Assembly: GCF_000380335.1 (NCBI RefSeq)
Contig: NC_021149.1
Location: forward strand, 3,400,501 to 3,464,500
DNA: 64,000 nt
Reading direction: 5' to 3'
Origin: Azotobacter vinelandii CA
GTDB lineage: Bacteria > Pseudomonadota > Gammaproteobacteria > Pseudomonadales > Pseudomonadaceae
Shown here: piece after piece, positions 11,755-21,333 of the stretch
Numbering within the stretch: position 1 is the first letter of the stretch
How the letters are laid out: every line of letters begins with the position of its first letter
Notes under the pieces: generated by a model
Seen by the model: the letters and a program-made list of their open reading frames with translations, nothing else
What the model was told of the DNA's origin: nothing
Databases searched by the model: none
Made by a program: the position numbers and the translations under genes

Positions 11755-11800
11755 TTGGTACCCCACCAGCGCCAGCTCATGACAGGGCAAGGAGGCCGGA

Positions 11801-11858
11801 AGCGAGTAGCCCGGACATCCTTGGTGGAAAATCGCTTCGCGAGTTTTCCACCCTACGC
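11801..11858. repeat. REP element, GGTGGAAAA family
   Basis: A 58-bp unit identical to 11404-11461, in the same orientation, upstream of the intact RAYT. Confidence 0.85.
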
Positions 11859-11872
11859 GGAGTTGCGGCCAC

Positions 11873-11904
11873 GTAGACTGGACAACGGCGCAGCCTTGTC
11901 CACC
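11873..11904. repeat. REP element, GGTGGACAA family (one mismatch)
   Basis: GTAGACTGGACAACGG and CCTTGTCCACC form the stem; the first arm has CTGG instead of GTGG. Confidence 0.75.
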
Positions 11905-11940
11905 AATCAGGCAGGCAACAGCCCACAAGATCGATTCCGT

Positions 11941-11968
11941 AAGGTGGACAACGCTCCGCTTGTCCACC
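11941..11968. repeat. Short REP element, GGTGGACAA family
   Basis: AAGGTGGACAA and CTTGTCCACC surround CGCTCCG. It is 42 bp upstream of the intact RAYT start. Confidence 0.75.
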
Positions 11969-12009
11969 GAGCATGGCCATGGCAGGCACGAGGCTCAGGG
12001 AGGCAGCCC

Positions 12010-12540
12010 ATGTCCAACTACCGCCGCGCCCGCGTGCCGGGGGCGACCTACTTTTTCACGGTGAACCTGCGCGATCGGCGCAGCGACCTACTGGTGCGGG
12101 AGGTGGACCTGCTGCGCGCCACGGTACGGGCGACCAAGGCGCGTCATCCCTTCCACATCGATGCCTGGGTGGTGTTGCCGGAACACATGCACTGCATGTG
12201 GACGCTACCGCCGGGCGACAGCGACTTCGCCCTGCGCTGGAAGGTCATCAAGTTCGCCTTCTCCAGACGCCTGCCGGATGACGAAACGCGCACGGCCGCA
12301 CAGGCCGCCCGTGGCGAACGCGGCATCTGGCAACGGCGCTACTGGGAACACCTGATCCGCGACGACCTCGACTACCAGCGTCACTTCGACTATCTGCACT
12401 ACAACCCGGTGAAACACGGGCATGTGGCGCGGGTGGTGGACTGGCCCTATTCGAGCTTTCATCGGGCCGTGGCGACAGGTATCTACCGCACGGACTGGTG
12501 CGTCGAGCCAGCGCATGAGCGTGGCGCTTACGGGGAATGA
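12010..12540 (+). CDS. REP-associated tyrosine transposase (RAYT)
   Basis: This is a single-strand-DNA HUH endonuclease of the IS200-like Y1 family that is associated with REP palindromes and thought to move or maintain them. The start at 12010 (MSNYRRARVPGATY) follows GGGAGGCAG; a longer upstream frame runs only through REP sequence. The HUH pair appears in VLPEHMHCMW. The region IKFAFSRRLP and the C-terminal YLHYNPVKHGHV are typical of RAYTs. The frame of 176 codons is complete. REP units of two families lie on both sides, and a truncated second copy lies 400 bp upstream. This gene is the probable source of the array. Confidence 0.92.
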   Translation: MSNYRRARVPGATYFFTVNLRDRRSDLLVREVDLLRATVRATKARHPFHIDAWVVLPEHMHCMWTLPPGDSDFALRWKVIKFAFSRRLPDDETRTAAQAARGERGIWQRRYWEHLIRDDLDYQRHFDYLHYNPVKHGHVARVVDWPYSSFHRAVATGIYRTDWCVEPAHERGAYGE

Positions 12541-12545
12541 GCGCT

Positions 12546-12580
12546 CTGGTGGAAAACGCTGCGCGGTTTTCCACCCTACA
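12546..12580. repeat. REP element, GGTGGAAAA family
   Basis: GGTGGAAAACG and GGTTTTCCACC stem around CTGCGC, immediately downstream of the RAYT stop. Confidence 0.8.
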
Positions 12581-12688
12581 CCCGTCGGAACCAGGGGGCT
12601 GCGGAGGATTGCGCAAGCTTGCCCGCCCCAGCAGCGCCGGGCTCATGACGAGGCGAGGTAGCCGGAAGCAAAGCAGCCTGGAAGGCCC

Positions 12689-13432
12689 TCACCGCTTCAC
12701 ACAGGCGAACAGAGCATTCCCCGAGGTTCCGTTCCAAGGAATGAGCTTTTCGTAATCATGTTCGAACACATGGACCTCGAAGTACGGTTGCAGCAGCGTC
12801 TGCAACTCGTCGAAGCTCACCGCGACCATGGGGTGTTCATCGTGCCACACCTGGGTTTCGCCCGCCACGCTGCGTTCGATACGCAGTTTGAGCGACTGTC
12901 GCTCGCCCTGGCCGGGGTAGTTCCAGCCGGAACTGAAGCGGAACAGGCCGTCCTCATGCCGTGCGCTGTGCGTCACGAATGAAGCGTTGTCGATCCGCTG
13001 CTTGTCGACCGCGTTGAAGCAGAACAGCCCGTTGGCGGCCAGTGCGCGGTGCGCGCTGGCGATGCATGCCTTCAGCCTGTCGATTCCGCCGCTGTAATGG
13101 ATGGAATACAGAAAGCAGGTGATCAGGTCCTGCGGCTCGTCCACCGCGAAGGCGCACATGTCCTGGCGGGAGAATCGCGCCTCCGGACAACGCATGGCGG
13201 CGCGGTCCAGCATCGGCTGGTTGATGTCGAGGCCACTGCCCGCATAGCCGGCATCGATGAAATGGCGGACATGCGGCCCGGTTCCACAGGCCAGATCGAG
13301 ATGCCGGCGTCCGCCATTGCCAAACAGTTGCTGCAGCCGGTGAACGCAGTGGCTTTGCGCCTGGTAGTCGATATCGGCGCACATCAGGTCGTAATAACCG
13401 GACAAGTCGTTATAAAGGGCATTGCCGGACAT
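12689..13432 (-). CDS. Class I SAM-dependent methyltransferase
   Basis: This 247-residue cytoplasmic methyltransferase transfers a methyl group from S-adenosylmethionine to an unknown small-molecule acceptor. The start at 13432 (MSGNALYNDLSGYYD) is chosen because the N-terminal ALYNDLSGYYDLM is typical of the family; the frame stays open upstream through unrelated sequence. Motif I is HLDLACGTGPHVRHF and the acidic ribose-binding end is in GSGLDINQPMLDRA. IACIASAHRALAANGLF-like residues form the post-motif strand region. The gene stands alone between REP elements, so the substrate cannot be inferred from context. Confidence 0.85.
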   Translation of the reverse strand: MSGNALYNDLSGYYDLMCADIDYQAQSHCVHRLQQLFGNGGRRHLDLACGTGPHVRHFIDAGYAGSGLDINQPMLDRAAMRCPEARFSRQDMCAFAVDEPQDLITCFLYSIHYSGGIDRLKACIASAHRALAANGLFCFNAVDKQRIDNASFVTHSARHEDGLFRFSSGWNYPGQGERQSLKLRIERSVAGETQVWHDEHPMVAVSFDELQTLLQPYFEVHVFEHDYEKLIPWNGTSGNALFACVKR

Positions 13433-13563
13433 GATGGCCTGATGTTCCAAGCGAAGCGTGGGGGCGCGCATCATAGCCCAACCCGGACATGGGAGGCATG
13501 GCCACAGATGGTGAAAGCAGGGGACATTGTCATCCGCCCGCCATCCCAGGTGCTGCAACGCCG

Positions 13564-13592
13564 TGTAGACAATGGCGCAGCCTTGTCTACAC
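13564..13592. repeat. REP element, GGTGGACAA family (diverged)
   Basis: TGTAGACAATGG and CCTTGTCTACA form a compensated variant of the same stem; both arms carry matching changes. Confidence 0.7.
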
Positions 13593-13640
13593 GAAGGGGC
13601 TCACGGCAACGCCCACCACAACGAGCAATCCGGAACGCTG

Positions 13641-13676
13641 CGGTGGAAGATCGCTGCGCGAGTCTTCCACCCTACG
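13641..13676. repeat. REP element, GGTGGAAAA family (variant)
   Basis: CGGTGGAAGATCG and GAGTCTTCCACC pair through a compensated AAGA/TCTT change. Confidence 0.75.
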
Positions 13677-13692
13677 AGGTGCGGCTGTCCGT

Positions 13693-13941
13693 TCAGCGGC
13701 AGTTGCCGGCGCAGTTTCCCCGGGCGCAGGCCGGGGGCTCCGGGTTCTTCAGCACCCGGCTGTTGACCACGCCGGCGGCGCTCATCAGTTTGGTCACCGG
13801 CGCGTCGTCCGGGATCGACGGGTCTTCCGCCAGCGTGCAGGCGGCGCGCAGTTCGCCCCAGTTTTTCGGGCTCAGCGCCATCGGATGCTGGACTTCATAC
13901 ACCTGACCGTTGGCTTCGCAACGGTAATCGTAGGTCGGCAT
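13693..13941 (-). CDS. FmdB-like zinc-ribbon family protein
   Basis: This small protein of 82 residues begins MPTYDYRCEANGQVYEVQHP, the characteristic start of FmdB/regulatory zinc-ribbon proteins. Only one Cys is present in the N-terminal ribbon area. The C-terminus has a Cys-rich tail, PPACARGNCAGNC, so metal binding may rely on a rearranged set. The start at 13941 follows a purine-rich GAGAGAAA. Family members are often found near metal or amide metabolism, but their biochemical role is not defined. No functional partner is adjacent here. Confidence 0.8.
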   Translation of the reverse strand: MPTYDYRCEANGQVYEVQHPMALSPKNWGELRAACTLAEDPSIPDDAPVTKLMSAAGVVNSRVLKNPEPPACARGNCAGNCR

Positions 13942-14175
13942 GGATATTTCTCTCGCGGTTGATGCGTGCATCGGCAATCTGCGGCAGCCGGCGTGAACGG
14001 CAGGAGCCGGTCGCTGCAGCCCCCTTCCCGTGCTGGAGAGGGATGACAGGGCGGGATTGTACGCCGCGCTGGGCGACGTGGCCCAGTGACCAGCCAAGCC
14101 CTCCTCCGCAGAAAATCTGCTGCGCGGGGTTTCACGGCCAGGAAAATATTCGCTCCGCCACGGCGGCAAGATCCG

Positions 14176-14304
14176 TCACACGGACTTCAGTTCCAGCAAC
14201 ATGAACCCGCAAGCGATACCGGCCAGGGCGATCAGATAGCCGATCCGATAGGCACGATTCTTCTGAGCCTGGCGAACGGGGTCCAACGGCTTCTTCTTTC
14301 TCAC
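14176..14304 (-). CDS. Small single-span membrane protein (GTG start)
   Basis: This is a candidate 42-codon gene starting at GTG (14304) behind GAGAGGCAG. The product begins VRKKKPLDPVRQAQKNRAY and then has one hydrophobic helix, IGYLIALAGIACGFMLLEL. Positive residues before the helix suggest an N-in orientation. I do not recognise a function. The frame stays open upstream through REP sequence, which is not likely to be coding. Confidence 0.5.
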   Translation of the reverse strand: MRKKKPLDPVRQAQKNRAYRIGYLIALAGIACGFMLLELKSV

Positions 14305-14415
14305 AAATCCACTGCCTCTCGATAAAACCAAAAATGCGCGGCGACCGGCGGCTCTCGCGAGCCGGCGGCAGCGACTCCACGGCAGGCAGGCTCGCCCTGC
14401 GCGATGCGGCCTTTT

Positions 14416-14441
14416 GTAGGGCGGACAAGCCGGCTTGTCCA
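14416..14441. repeat. REP element, GGTGGACAA family (short variant)
   Basis: TAGGGCGGACAAGC and GGCTTGTCC form a compact stem. Confidence 0.65.
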
Positions 14442-14481
14442 GCCCAGCGAATCCCATCCCCGCCCTCGCCTACGTCGCACC

Positions 14482-14520
14482 CCCGGTGGAAAACTGCTTC
14501 GCAGGTTTTCCACCCTACGC
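14482..14520. repeat. REP element, GGTGGAAAA family
   Basis: CGGTGGAAAACTG and CAGGTTTTCCACC form the stem around CTTCG; CCTACGC follows as in other copies. This is the last copy of the array. Confidence 0.8.
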
Positions 14521-14608
14521 GCTTCGGACCGGAAGAAAGAAGAAAGGAGTCGTCAGCGTTATCCGGACGGACAGCGCCAAGCATTCCCGTCCGGCAAGCC
14601 GCCACGCA

Positions 14609-14832
14609 TCACCCCTGCAACTCGGGATGATCCTGGCTCGCCCACACCAAGCCGAGCCGGCTGTGCCGGCGCACGCGGTACCTCGTGTACTGGCCTCCGC
14701 AGAGCGGCGCCCAGATCGGGGCCGTGACGACGACGAACGAATCCATCGGCCAGGTCCTCATACCGCCGGCTTCTGGCCCGTCGATGATGGGCAGGGCGAC
14801 ATTCGGGTCACGCAGGGATTGTTCGATATTCA
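14609..14832 (-). CDS. Hypothetical protein
   Basis: A 74-codon frame that I do not recognise. The start at 14832 (MNIEQSLRDPNVALPIIDG) has a strong GGGAGG 9 nt upstream, which is the main support. The middle, PMDSFVVVTAPIWAPLCGG, is moderately hydrophobic, and the end is basic (TRYRVRRHSRLG). It may form a pair with the small frame just upstream on the same strand (14908-15114). Confidence 0.5.
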
Positions 14833-14907
14833 TTTCAGGGAACCTCCCATCACTGATTTTCCGTTTCTCGTCTCTCGATGGCGAAAGCAGTAGTGACTGA
14901 ATACGGG

Positions 14908-15114
14908 CTATCGCGCCGGCCTCGACAAACCGTCGAGGGTTTGCCGAAGCTCTTTCCCCTGGCGGACCGTTACTCTGCCGGCACAGGCGATGATCGCTGC
15001 GCCAACTCCGAGCGCTTGGAAAGATATTTTCCATCCAGCATCCGCAACGATTGCCCGGGCGGTCTCGCGACACTCCTTATAACTTCGAGGAAATTCGATT
15101 TCCCAGAAAGCCAT
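14908..15114 (-). CDS. Hypothetical small protein with one hydrophobic segment
   Basis: A 68-codon frame, MAFWEIEFPRSYKECRETAR onward, with a hydrophobic stretch ISFQALGVGAAIIACAG. No family is recognised. The frame stays open upstream, so the start is uncertain, and the ribosome site is weak. It lies in a lower-GC stretch upstream of the 14609-14832 frame, on the same strand. Confidence 0.35.
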   Translation of the reverse strand: MAFWEIEFPRSYKECRETARAIVADAGWKISFQALGVGAAIIACAGRVTVRQGKELRQTLDGLSRPAR

Positions 15115-15281
15115 ATCGGTCTTGAAACCATCTCTTGCCTGGAAAGATACGAATCCAGAAGTGAAAAAAAGCAAATGAAAGTGTGAAAAACAGCTTTGTC
15201 TCCAGGCTCCATGTCGATGAAGAGCCGGTCGTCTCGATCGGGATAGGGATATGGGCGCAACGAGATTATTCACGGCGCCAA

Positions 15282-16276
15282 ATCGGGATAGGGGGCGGTC
15301 AGGACAACCGACCGATCCCCTCCCACACCAGCCGGTATGCGGGTCCGCGCCGGGCGGTTCGAGTAGTTGAGGTCATGAGAGTCGAGGCACACCGAGCCGT
15401 TCGAAGTAGGCGATGGGCATCGCTCGATTCAGCGCCATGGGTCGGAAGCCGTAACTGTGTGCGGAGAACATCGGATCGATGAGAGGTTGCAGAACTTGCA
15501 GCAGGGCTTGCTGGATCAGCCGATCCGTTACCGTCGAATCCCCAGTTCGCGCATACCGCCACCGGGTTTCGGAATCTGCACACGGCGCACCGGCGCAGGC
15601 CGGTGGTTGCCATCCAGCAGGCTTTCCCGAATCCGCGGCCAGTGTTTTTTCAGGTAATCCGCCGTGTCGGCAATCGACCGTCCATCCTCCCCGGTTCTGC
15701 CGCGATTGGCCCTGACGTGCTTCCACGCCAACGCCATGTTCGCGCTCGCGAGCGCCTGCGCAAGCAGGCCGTCTCGCCCTGAGCTTCCAGTCCCGTCTCG
15801 CGCCGTCCGGGCTTCATCGCACACCGCTTCAGGCTCGGCTCCACCTCGCCCTCCCGCGATACACCCCCGGCTCGCCGGGCTTCTGATGCACTGCACCTCC
15901 GAGCGACACGCCCTTCGGCTCTCCTACTCGTTCGGCCCTTCGCCCCGTATCGGCAGCGACTACGGCCTCTGCTGACTTCTCGCTCCGGTTCGACACCGTC
16001 GCCCTTTCAGGTACAAGGCGAGATATCCCCAAGTAAGAACGCCCTCCTTCGCTGCACAACCACCGGATTTACGCCACTTCGCCTTGATCACGAGAGCCTC
16101 GCGGCCCTTGGTCCGCTCGCCCTGCTCGGCAGCGCCTTCCATCCGGTTCTTGTCCATCGGCTCGCAGCTTACGCTCCACGCTCGGTCGCCCTCACGCAGT
16201 TACGCTTCACTTCGTTCGCTGTGATCAACTTACGGCGGGATTCGCCCCCGCAGGAGTGCGCCCATGCTGGGCGCAC
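15282..16276 (-). mobile_element. Group II intron remnant (internally deleted), probably class C-like
   Basis: Read on the minus strand, the element begins with the group II 5' signature GTGCGCCCAGCATGGGCGCA at 16276. It ends with a domain V-like hairpin (15319-15360; GAACCGCCCGG ... CCGGCTGGTGTGG) and a tail ending CCTATCCCGAT near 15282. At about 1.0 kb it is roughly half the usual size, because most of the maturase gene is missing. The 5' end lies directly behind the terminator hairpin and T tract of the 16342 gene, the classic target of class C introns. Ribozyme activity is doubtful but the ends look intact. Confidence 0.8.
15370..15896 (-). pseudogene. Group II intron maturase/reverse transcriptase (LtrA-like) remnant
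   Basis: The N-terminal part (LAQALASANMALAWKHVRAN through VRRVQIPKPGGGMRELGI) is the start of a group II intron-encoded protein. Loss of one base near 15541 shifts the frame; the other frame continues TVTDRLIQQALLQVLQPLID to SAHSYGFRP. The sequence then jumps directly to MALNRAMPIAYFERLGVPRL, which is the C-terminus. The central reverse-transcriptase palm with the catalytic YxDD box and the maturase X domain are deleted. The protein cannot be functional. Confidence 0.85.
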
Positions 16277-16277
16277 C

Positions 16278-16311
16278 AAAAAAAGAACCCCCGCCGGTAT
16301 GGCGGGGGTTC
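16278..16311 (-). terminator. Intrinsic terminator of the 16342 gene
   Basis: On the minus strand GAACCCCCGCC and GGCGGGGGTTC form an 11-bp stem with a 5-nt loop, followed by seven T residues. The intron starts one base later. It is well placed 30 bp behind the glycine-zipper gene. Confidence 0.95.
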
Positions 16312-16341
16312 GATGTTTCGACTTGGCGGCTGTCGCGGGAA

Positions 16342-16731
16342 TCAGCGGCCGTTGTAGGCAAAGGCTTCGGCGGTTTCCGGGGTCCAGCCGTAGGGACGCG
16401 GGCGGTTGCCGTGGATCACCACCTTGTCGCCTTCGGCGAAGACGTAGTTCGGCGAGCGGTATTCCTTCAGTTCGCCGCTGTCGGTGCGCACCAGGTAGAT
16501 GCGCTCGCTGGCACCCAGGGCCTTCTGGCCGGAACCGCCGAACAGCGCGCCGAGGCCCGCGCCGATCACCGCACCGATCGGACCGCCGACGGAGCCGGCC
16601 ATCATGCCGCTCATGCCGCCCGTGGCCTGGCCCGAAGTCTCGCTCGTCACTTCCCGGATGATTTCCGCGGCGTTGACAGTGCCGACGGTGAGCATGCCGA
16701 TGGTCAGAGCCAGCATTCCGAATTTTTTCAT
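16342..16731 (-). CDS. Glycine-zipper envelope protein
   Basis: This 129-residue exported protein has a signal peptide, MKKFGMLALTIGMLTVGTVNA, and a glycine-zipper segment, GGPIGAVIGAGLGALFGG, of the kind found in outer-membrane-associated proteins such as SlyB relatives. The C-terminal half, RSPNYVFAEGDKVVIHGNR, looks like a small beta domain. The start at 16731 follows GGGGGA; the frame extends upstream without similarity. A strong terminator follows, so the gene is monocistronic. The precise role is unknown; envelope integrity is the usual inference for such proteins. Confidence 0.85.
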   Translation of the reverse strand: MKKFGMLALTIGMLTVGTVNAAEIIREVTSETSGQATGGMSGMMAGSVGGPIGAVIGAGLGALFGGSGQKALGASERIYLVRTDSGELKEYRSPNYVFAEGDKVVIHGNRPRPYGWTPETAEAFAYNGR

Positions 16732-16953
16732 GGCGGTTCCCCCAGAGCGAGACGAGCGGTCGTTACCAGTCGATTCAATCGAGACGAGGTGTGGCGCCGT
16801 TATCGCCGTTGTTTCGTCTCTCTTGGGACAAAAACTACCGCTTTCACTGACATGAATCAATAAAACGATCGCCTTCTTATGCTTAAGGAGGGGGTCCCAT
16901 GGGGCCGGCAAACGGTTCCTCCAGGCTGTGTGCTTCCGCATCGCGCCGGATGT

Positions 16954-16982
16954 GGACCATGTATAGGCCTATCGCATGGTCC
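16954..16982. repeat. Nested palindrome hairpin
   Basis: GGACCATG and CATGGTCC enclose ATAGGCCTAT, itself a perfect palindrome. A related but imperfect sequence (TATGGACCC then GTAGGCCTATG) occurs at about 20370, so the two bracket the modE region. Confidence 0.6.
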
Positions 16983-17021
16983 GTGGATCGGTTGACAAAC
17001 CCTGCCTTTCGCCAGGATTGA

Positions 17022-17054
17022 CTGAACCGCCTCGGGAATCCCGGAGCGGTTCAG
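17022..17054. repeat. GAACCGC palindrome, copy 1
   Basis: CTGAACCGCCTCGGGA and TCCCGGAGCGGTTCAG are an almost perfect inverted pair. The same palindrome occurs at 58546-58577. Both copies follow a truncated GGDEF gene. Confidence 0.75.
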
Positions 17055-17248
17055 TGGCAGGTCTTCGACGGATTCGGCGCCGGATGCGGCGCGGCGCGGG
17101 ACACCCTGCCGCGGCCGGCCGACTTGGCCGAATAGAGCGCTTCGTCCGCACGCCTCATGACCGCATCGAAGTTCTCCGCTTCGTCGGCATTCCAGGCGGC
17201 AACGCTAATGCTGCATGGCAAGTGAACAGGCTGAAAGGGTATTGGCAT
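17051..17248 (-). pseudogene. C-terminal fragment of a GGDEF (diguanylate cyclase) gene
   Basis: The translated fragment SISVAAWNADEAENFDAVMR followed by RADEALYSAKSAGRGRV matches the last strand-helix of a GGDEF domain, including the ADEALYxAKxxGRnrV signature. The GGDEF motif itself and everything N-terminal are missing, so no catalytic site remains. The stop codon overlaps the palindrome at 17022-17054. This is a decayed remnant rather than a small functional protein. Confidence 0.8.
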
Positions 17249-17411
17249 GATCTCTGCCCAAAACGACTCTGTGCTTGGCAGGTTGAAGGTGCCTGAAAGC
17301 GATTACAGCAAATCCTGCTGGCTGGCTTCCGCATACTTCGCTATCGCCTGACTTACCTGATCCCGACGACGTGCCACGACCAGACAATTAAAAATGTGGG
17401 CGTCTTATGAC

Positions 17412-17427
17412 CTATAAAATCATATAG
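17412..17427 (+). promoter_or_regulatory. Candidate ModE operator or promoter in the modE leader
   Basis: CTATA-N6-TATAG is an inverted repeat 25 bp upstream of the modE start, in a sharply AT-rich stretch. ModE sites are AT-rich palindromes of TATA type, so autoregulation is possible. It could equally be the promoter -10 region. Confidence 0.3.
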
Positions 17428-17452
17428 AAATATAGATAAATACCGAAAAATC

Positions 17453-18265
17453 ATGACTTTCTCCCGCTTCCTGGCTCGTCTATCCCTGGATACCGAAGTC
17501 GGCACGGCTTTTTCCGATACTCGTATCCGCCTGCTCGAGGCGATCGAACGAGAGGGCTCGATCAACCGAGCGGCCAAGACCGTGCCGCTCTCTTACAAGT
17601 CGGCCTGGGATGCCATCGACACCATGAATAACCTCGCCGCCGAGCCCCTGGTGGTGCGAGTCGCCAACGGTCGGCAGGGCGGCGGTACCCGACTCACCGA
17701 CTATGGCCGGCGCATCGTGGCCATATACCGGCTCCTGGAGATCGAATGTCAGAGCGCCCTCGACCGCCTCTCCGAGCGCCTGGACGAGATAACCGGCAGC
17801 GATATCCAGTCCTTCCAGCACCTCATGCACTCCATGAGCCTGAAGAGCAGTGCGTGCAACCAGTTCGCCGGTATCGTTACCGACCTGCGTGCCGATGGCG
17901 TCGACTACGAGGTGCACATCCGTCTGGATGCCAAGAACAAGATCGCCGCGATCATCACCAAGGCCAGTGTGGAGAACCTGGAGTTGGCTATCGGCAAGGA
18001 AATCTTCGCCTGGATCAAGTCCTCCTCGGTGATGCTCATTACCGAACGCTCTTTCAAACTCACCGCGAGTAATGTCTTGTGGGGTGAGGTCACCAAAATC
18101 CAGCAAGGCCCCCTGACTAGCGAGGTGACCCTGACCCTGCCATCCGGACACCCTGTGGTCTGTGTAATCAGTACCGAGAGTTGCAAGACCATGAGCTTTG
18201 TCCCCGGGCAGGAGGCCGGTGCTTTTTTCTCCCCGTCCAGCGTGATTCTGGCCGCCTACGGCTGA
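17453..18265 (+). CDS. modE: Molybdate-responsive transcriptional regulator ModE
   Basis: ModE senses cytoplasmic molybdate and then controls molybdate uptake and, in diazotrophs, the choice between Mo and alternative nitrogenases. The 270-residue protein has the expected layout. The N-terminal LysR-like winged helix (residues about 20-110) contains INRAAKTVPLSYKSAWDAID and NGRQGGGTRLTDYG. Two TOBE/molbindin domains follow, with SARNQF-like SSACNQFAGIV and the second-domain start SFKLTASNVLWG. The frame is complete from ATG 17453. No mod transport genes are adjacent in the window. A sigma-54 activator follows 470 bp downstream on the same strand. Confidence 0.93.
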   Translation: MTFSRFLARLSLDTEVGTAFSDTRIRLLEAIEREGSINRAAKTVPLSYKSAWDAIDTMNNLAAEPLVVRVANGRQGGGTRLTDYGRRIVAIYRLLEIECQSALDRLSERLDEITGSDIQSFQHLMHSMSLKSSACNQFAGIVTDLRADGVDYEVHIRLDAKNKIAAIITKASVENLELAIGKEIFAWIKSSSVMLITERSFKLTASNVLWGEVTKIQQGPLTSEVTLTLPSGHPVVCVISTESCKTMSFVPGQEAGAFFSPSSVILAAYG

Positions 18266-18284
18266 AGAGGTTGCCACTTCAGCC
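18260..18284 (+). terminator. Hairpin at the modE stop (no T tract)
   Basis: GGCTGAAG and CTTCAGCC form an 8-bp stem overlapping the modE stop codon. There is no T run after it, so intrinsic termination is uncertain. Confidence 0.4.
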
Positions 18285-18737
18285 AGGGCCGAATCGATCG
18301 GCTAAGACGTTCATCCACGAACACTGATTTCAAATTTCTCGAAACCAACGACGAAACCGTCTCCCTCTTGGTGACCTATGTGACCTATCCGGGATTCCGG
18401 CTGGATATCGACTGCAATTAGTAACTGCCTGACCTGAGCAGGGAAAGCGACCGCTTTTCGAATGGTGCTTTGCTCTTTTCGGTACGAAATTCGTCAAGAG
18501 CGTTCTCATATAGACCAATCAAATTGAGCATTGAGGCGAGACACGTCATCGGCTTGGCCATATCCGATACCTCAGCGTGGAGCGATTGCGGCGGAATTTG
18601 CGGACTTTCACCGCCAGGAATGGAACTTGCTGGTACCTCTTGGATACGGCCCTATCCGCGGCCAATGAATGTCCAAAGGCGTTACCGGCTATGAGTGCCA
18701 TCAGAAAAATAGCATCGCACCAATGGGGCGGGACGTT
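18285..18737. other. Intergenic region between modE and the sigma-54 activator
   Basis: About 450 bp with no supported gene. No convincing -24/-12 element, GTAC-N6-GTAC or similar activator site was found by eye. Confidence 0.5.
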
Positions 18738-20309
<1,572 letters not shown>

Positions 20310-20425
20310 GCCGGATGGATCTGAATTCCTGAGGTTACGAAGTCATTACAACTGACGCACAAGATCGGGTATGGACCCTATGTAGGCCTATGCCAACGCA
20401 CTGAATCTGATCGGCATGAGCTTTA

Positions 20426-20564
20426 TTATTCAAACAACGCCTGGACACGTGCCAGGGCATCGTCAATCACGACATTGACACCGATTCGATGCGTTTGGCG
20501 CCTCGCGCATCCAGGTCCACGGTCCGAATCTGGTTGCACAGCACCACACCCCGGGTCTGCGTGC
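20426..20564 (-). pseudogene. C-terminal remnant of a MazF/PemK-type toxin
   Basis: The translated stretch QTRGVVLCNQIRTVDLDARG then AKRIESV matches the C-terminal half of MazF/PemK endoribonuclease toxins. A premature stop and frameshift follow, after which VVIDDALARVQALFE resumes in another frame as the normal C-terminus. The N-terminal half is absent; the sequence joins straight onto an IS481-type transposase end. No antitoxin gene is present. Confidence 0.7.
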
Positions 20565-21333
20565 TGTTTGGTCCCGGAATGAGGTGGTGCGGGTCGATTT
20601 TGAAGATCGATGGGTCTTTGGTTCAGGCTTCGCAAACGACTTGGTAAGGTGTTCGCCAGCGCAAGGCTTTGAGATGCTTTGCGAAGTTATAGGCGGTGAC
20701 GAAAGCCAGAACATGAGCTTTCAGGCTTTGCAGGCCGTCGTAGTGGTACGTCTTGATCGTGGCGTCCTTGATCGTGCGGTTCATCCGTTCGGCTTGGCCG
20801 TTGGTCCACGGGTAATAGGGCTTAGCCAGCCGGTGCTCGATGTCATGGGCGATGCAGACGCGGTCGAAGATGTCCGGCCCCAGAAGGCGGCTGCTGGGGC
20901 CTTGGCGGTTCTTGGGCAAATCGGCGTGACGTAGCTCGCAGCTGTCGATGTGGACGTAGCCGATCTCGTAGGTCTTGAACCGTTTGCGCTGCGTTGGAGC
21001 CTCTTCGGTCGGCAGCCGGGAGATGCCATGGCGCTGCGGCTGAGGTGGGGGGATCGTATCCTTCAAGCAACCCAGCAGGTCATCGAGCGGCAGCAGCGTC
21101 TTCTGACAGAATGCCACCACGATGGCCTCCTCGGCCGGCGTCAGCACCGTGCTCTTCGACACCTGGGCCCATCGGAGCATCGGTTGTCGTGGTCCGCTTC
21201 CTCCACTTGGCCACGGTCTCCGGATTCAGCCCGTAGCGGGTGGCAAGGGCTCGGGTGCTCTCTTTCGACGCTTGGAGCTCGGCTCGAACACGCGGCGTCG
21301 TACGGGCGCAGCCATGAAAAACACTTCCCATAG
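20565..21333 (-). pseudogene. IS481-family transposase remnant
   Basis: Minus-strand fragments in several frames make up a decayed IS481-type transposase. The N-terminal helix-turn-helix is ASKESTRALATRYGLNPETV, then TPAEEAIVVAFCQKTLLPLD, FKTYEIGYVHIDSCELRHAD with the first catalytic Asp, and YYPWTNGQAERMNRTIKDAT with the Glu. The section bearing the second Asp is deleted, and a TGG-to-TGA change near 20624 stops the frame before TKDPSIFKIDPHHLIPGP. It is inactive. Confidence 0.85.

Noticed and set aside
9826-14520. CRISPR array from regularly repeated sequences
   Set aside because: The repeats are palindromic, irregularly spaced, of two families and flank genes including a RAYT. They lack uniform repeat-spacer structure and cas genes.
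18600-18668. Sigma-54 promoter (TGGTACCTCTTGGAT) before the activator gene
   Set aside because: The -12 part lacks the essential GC, so it does not fit the TGGCAC-N5-TTGCW pattern.
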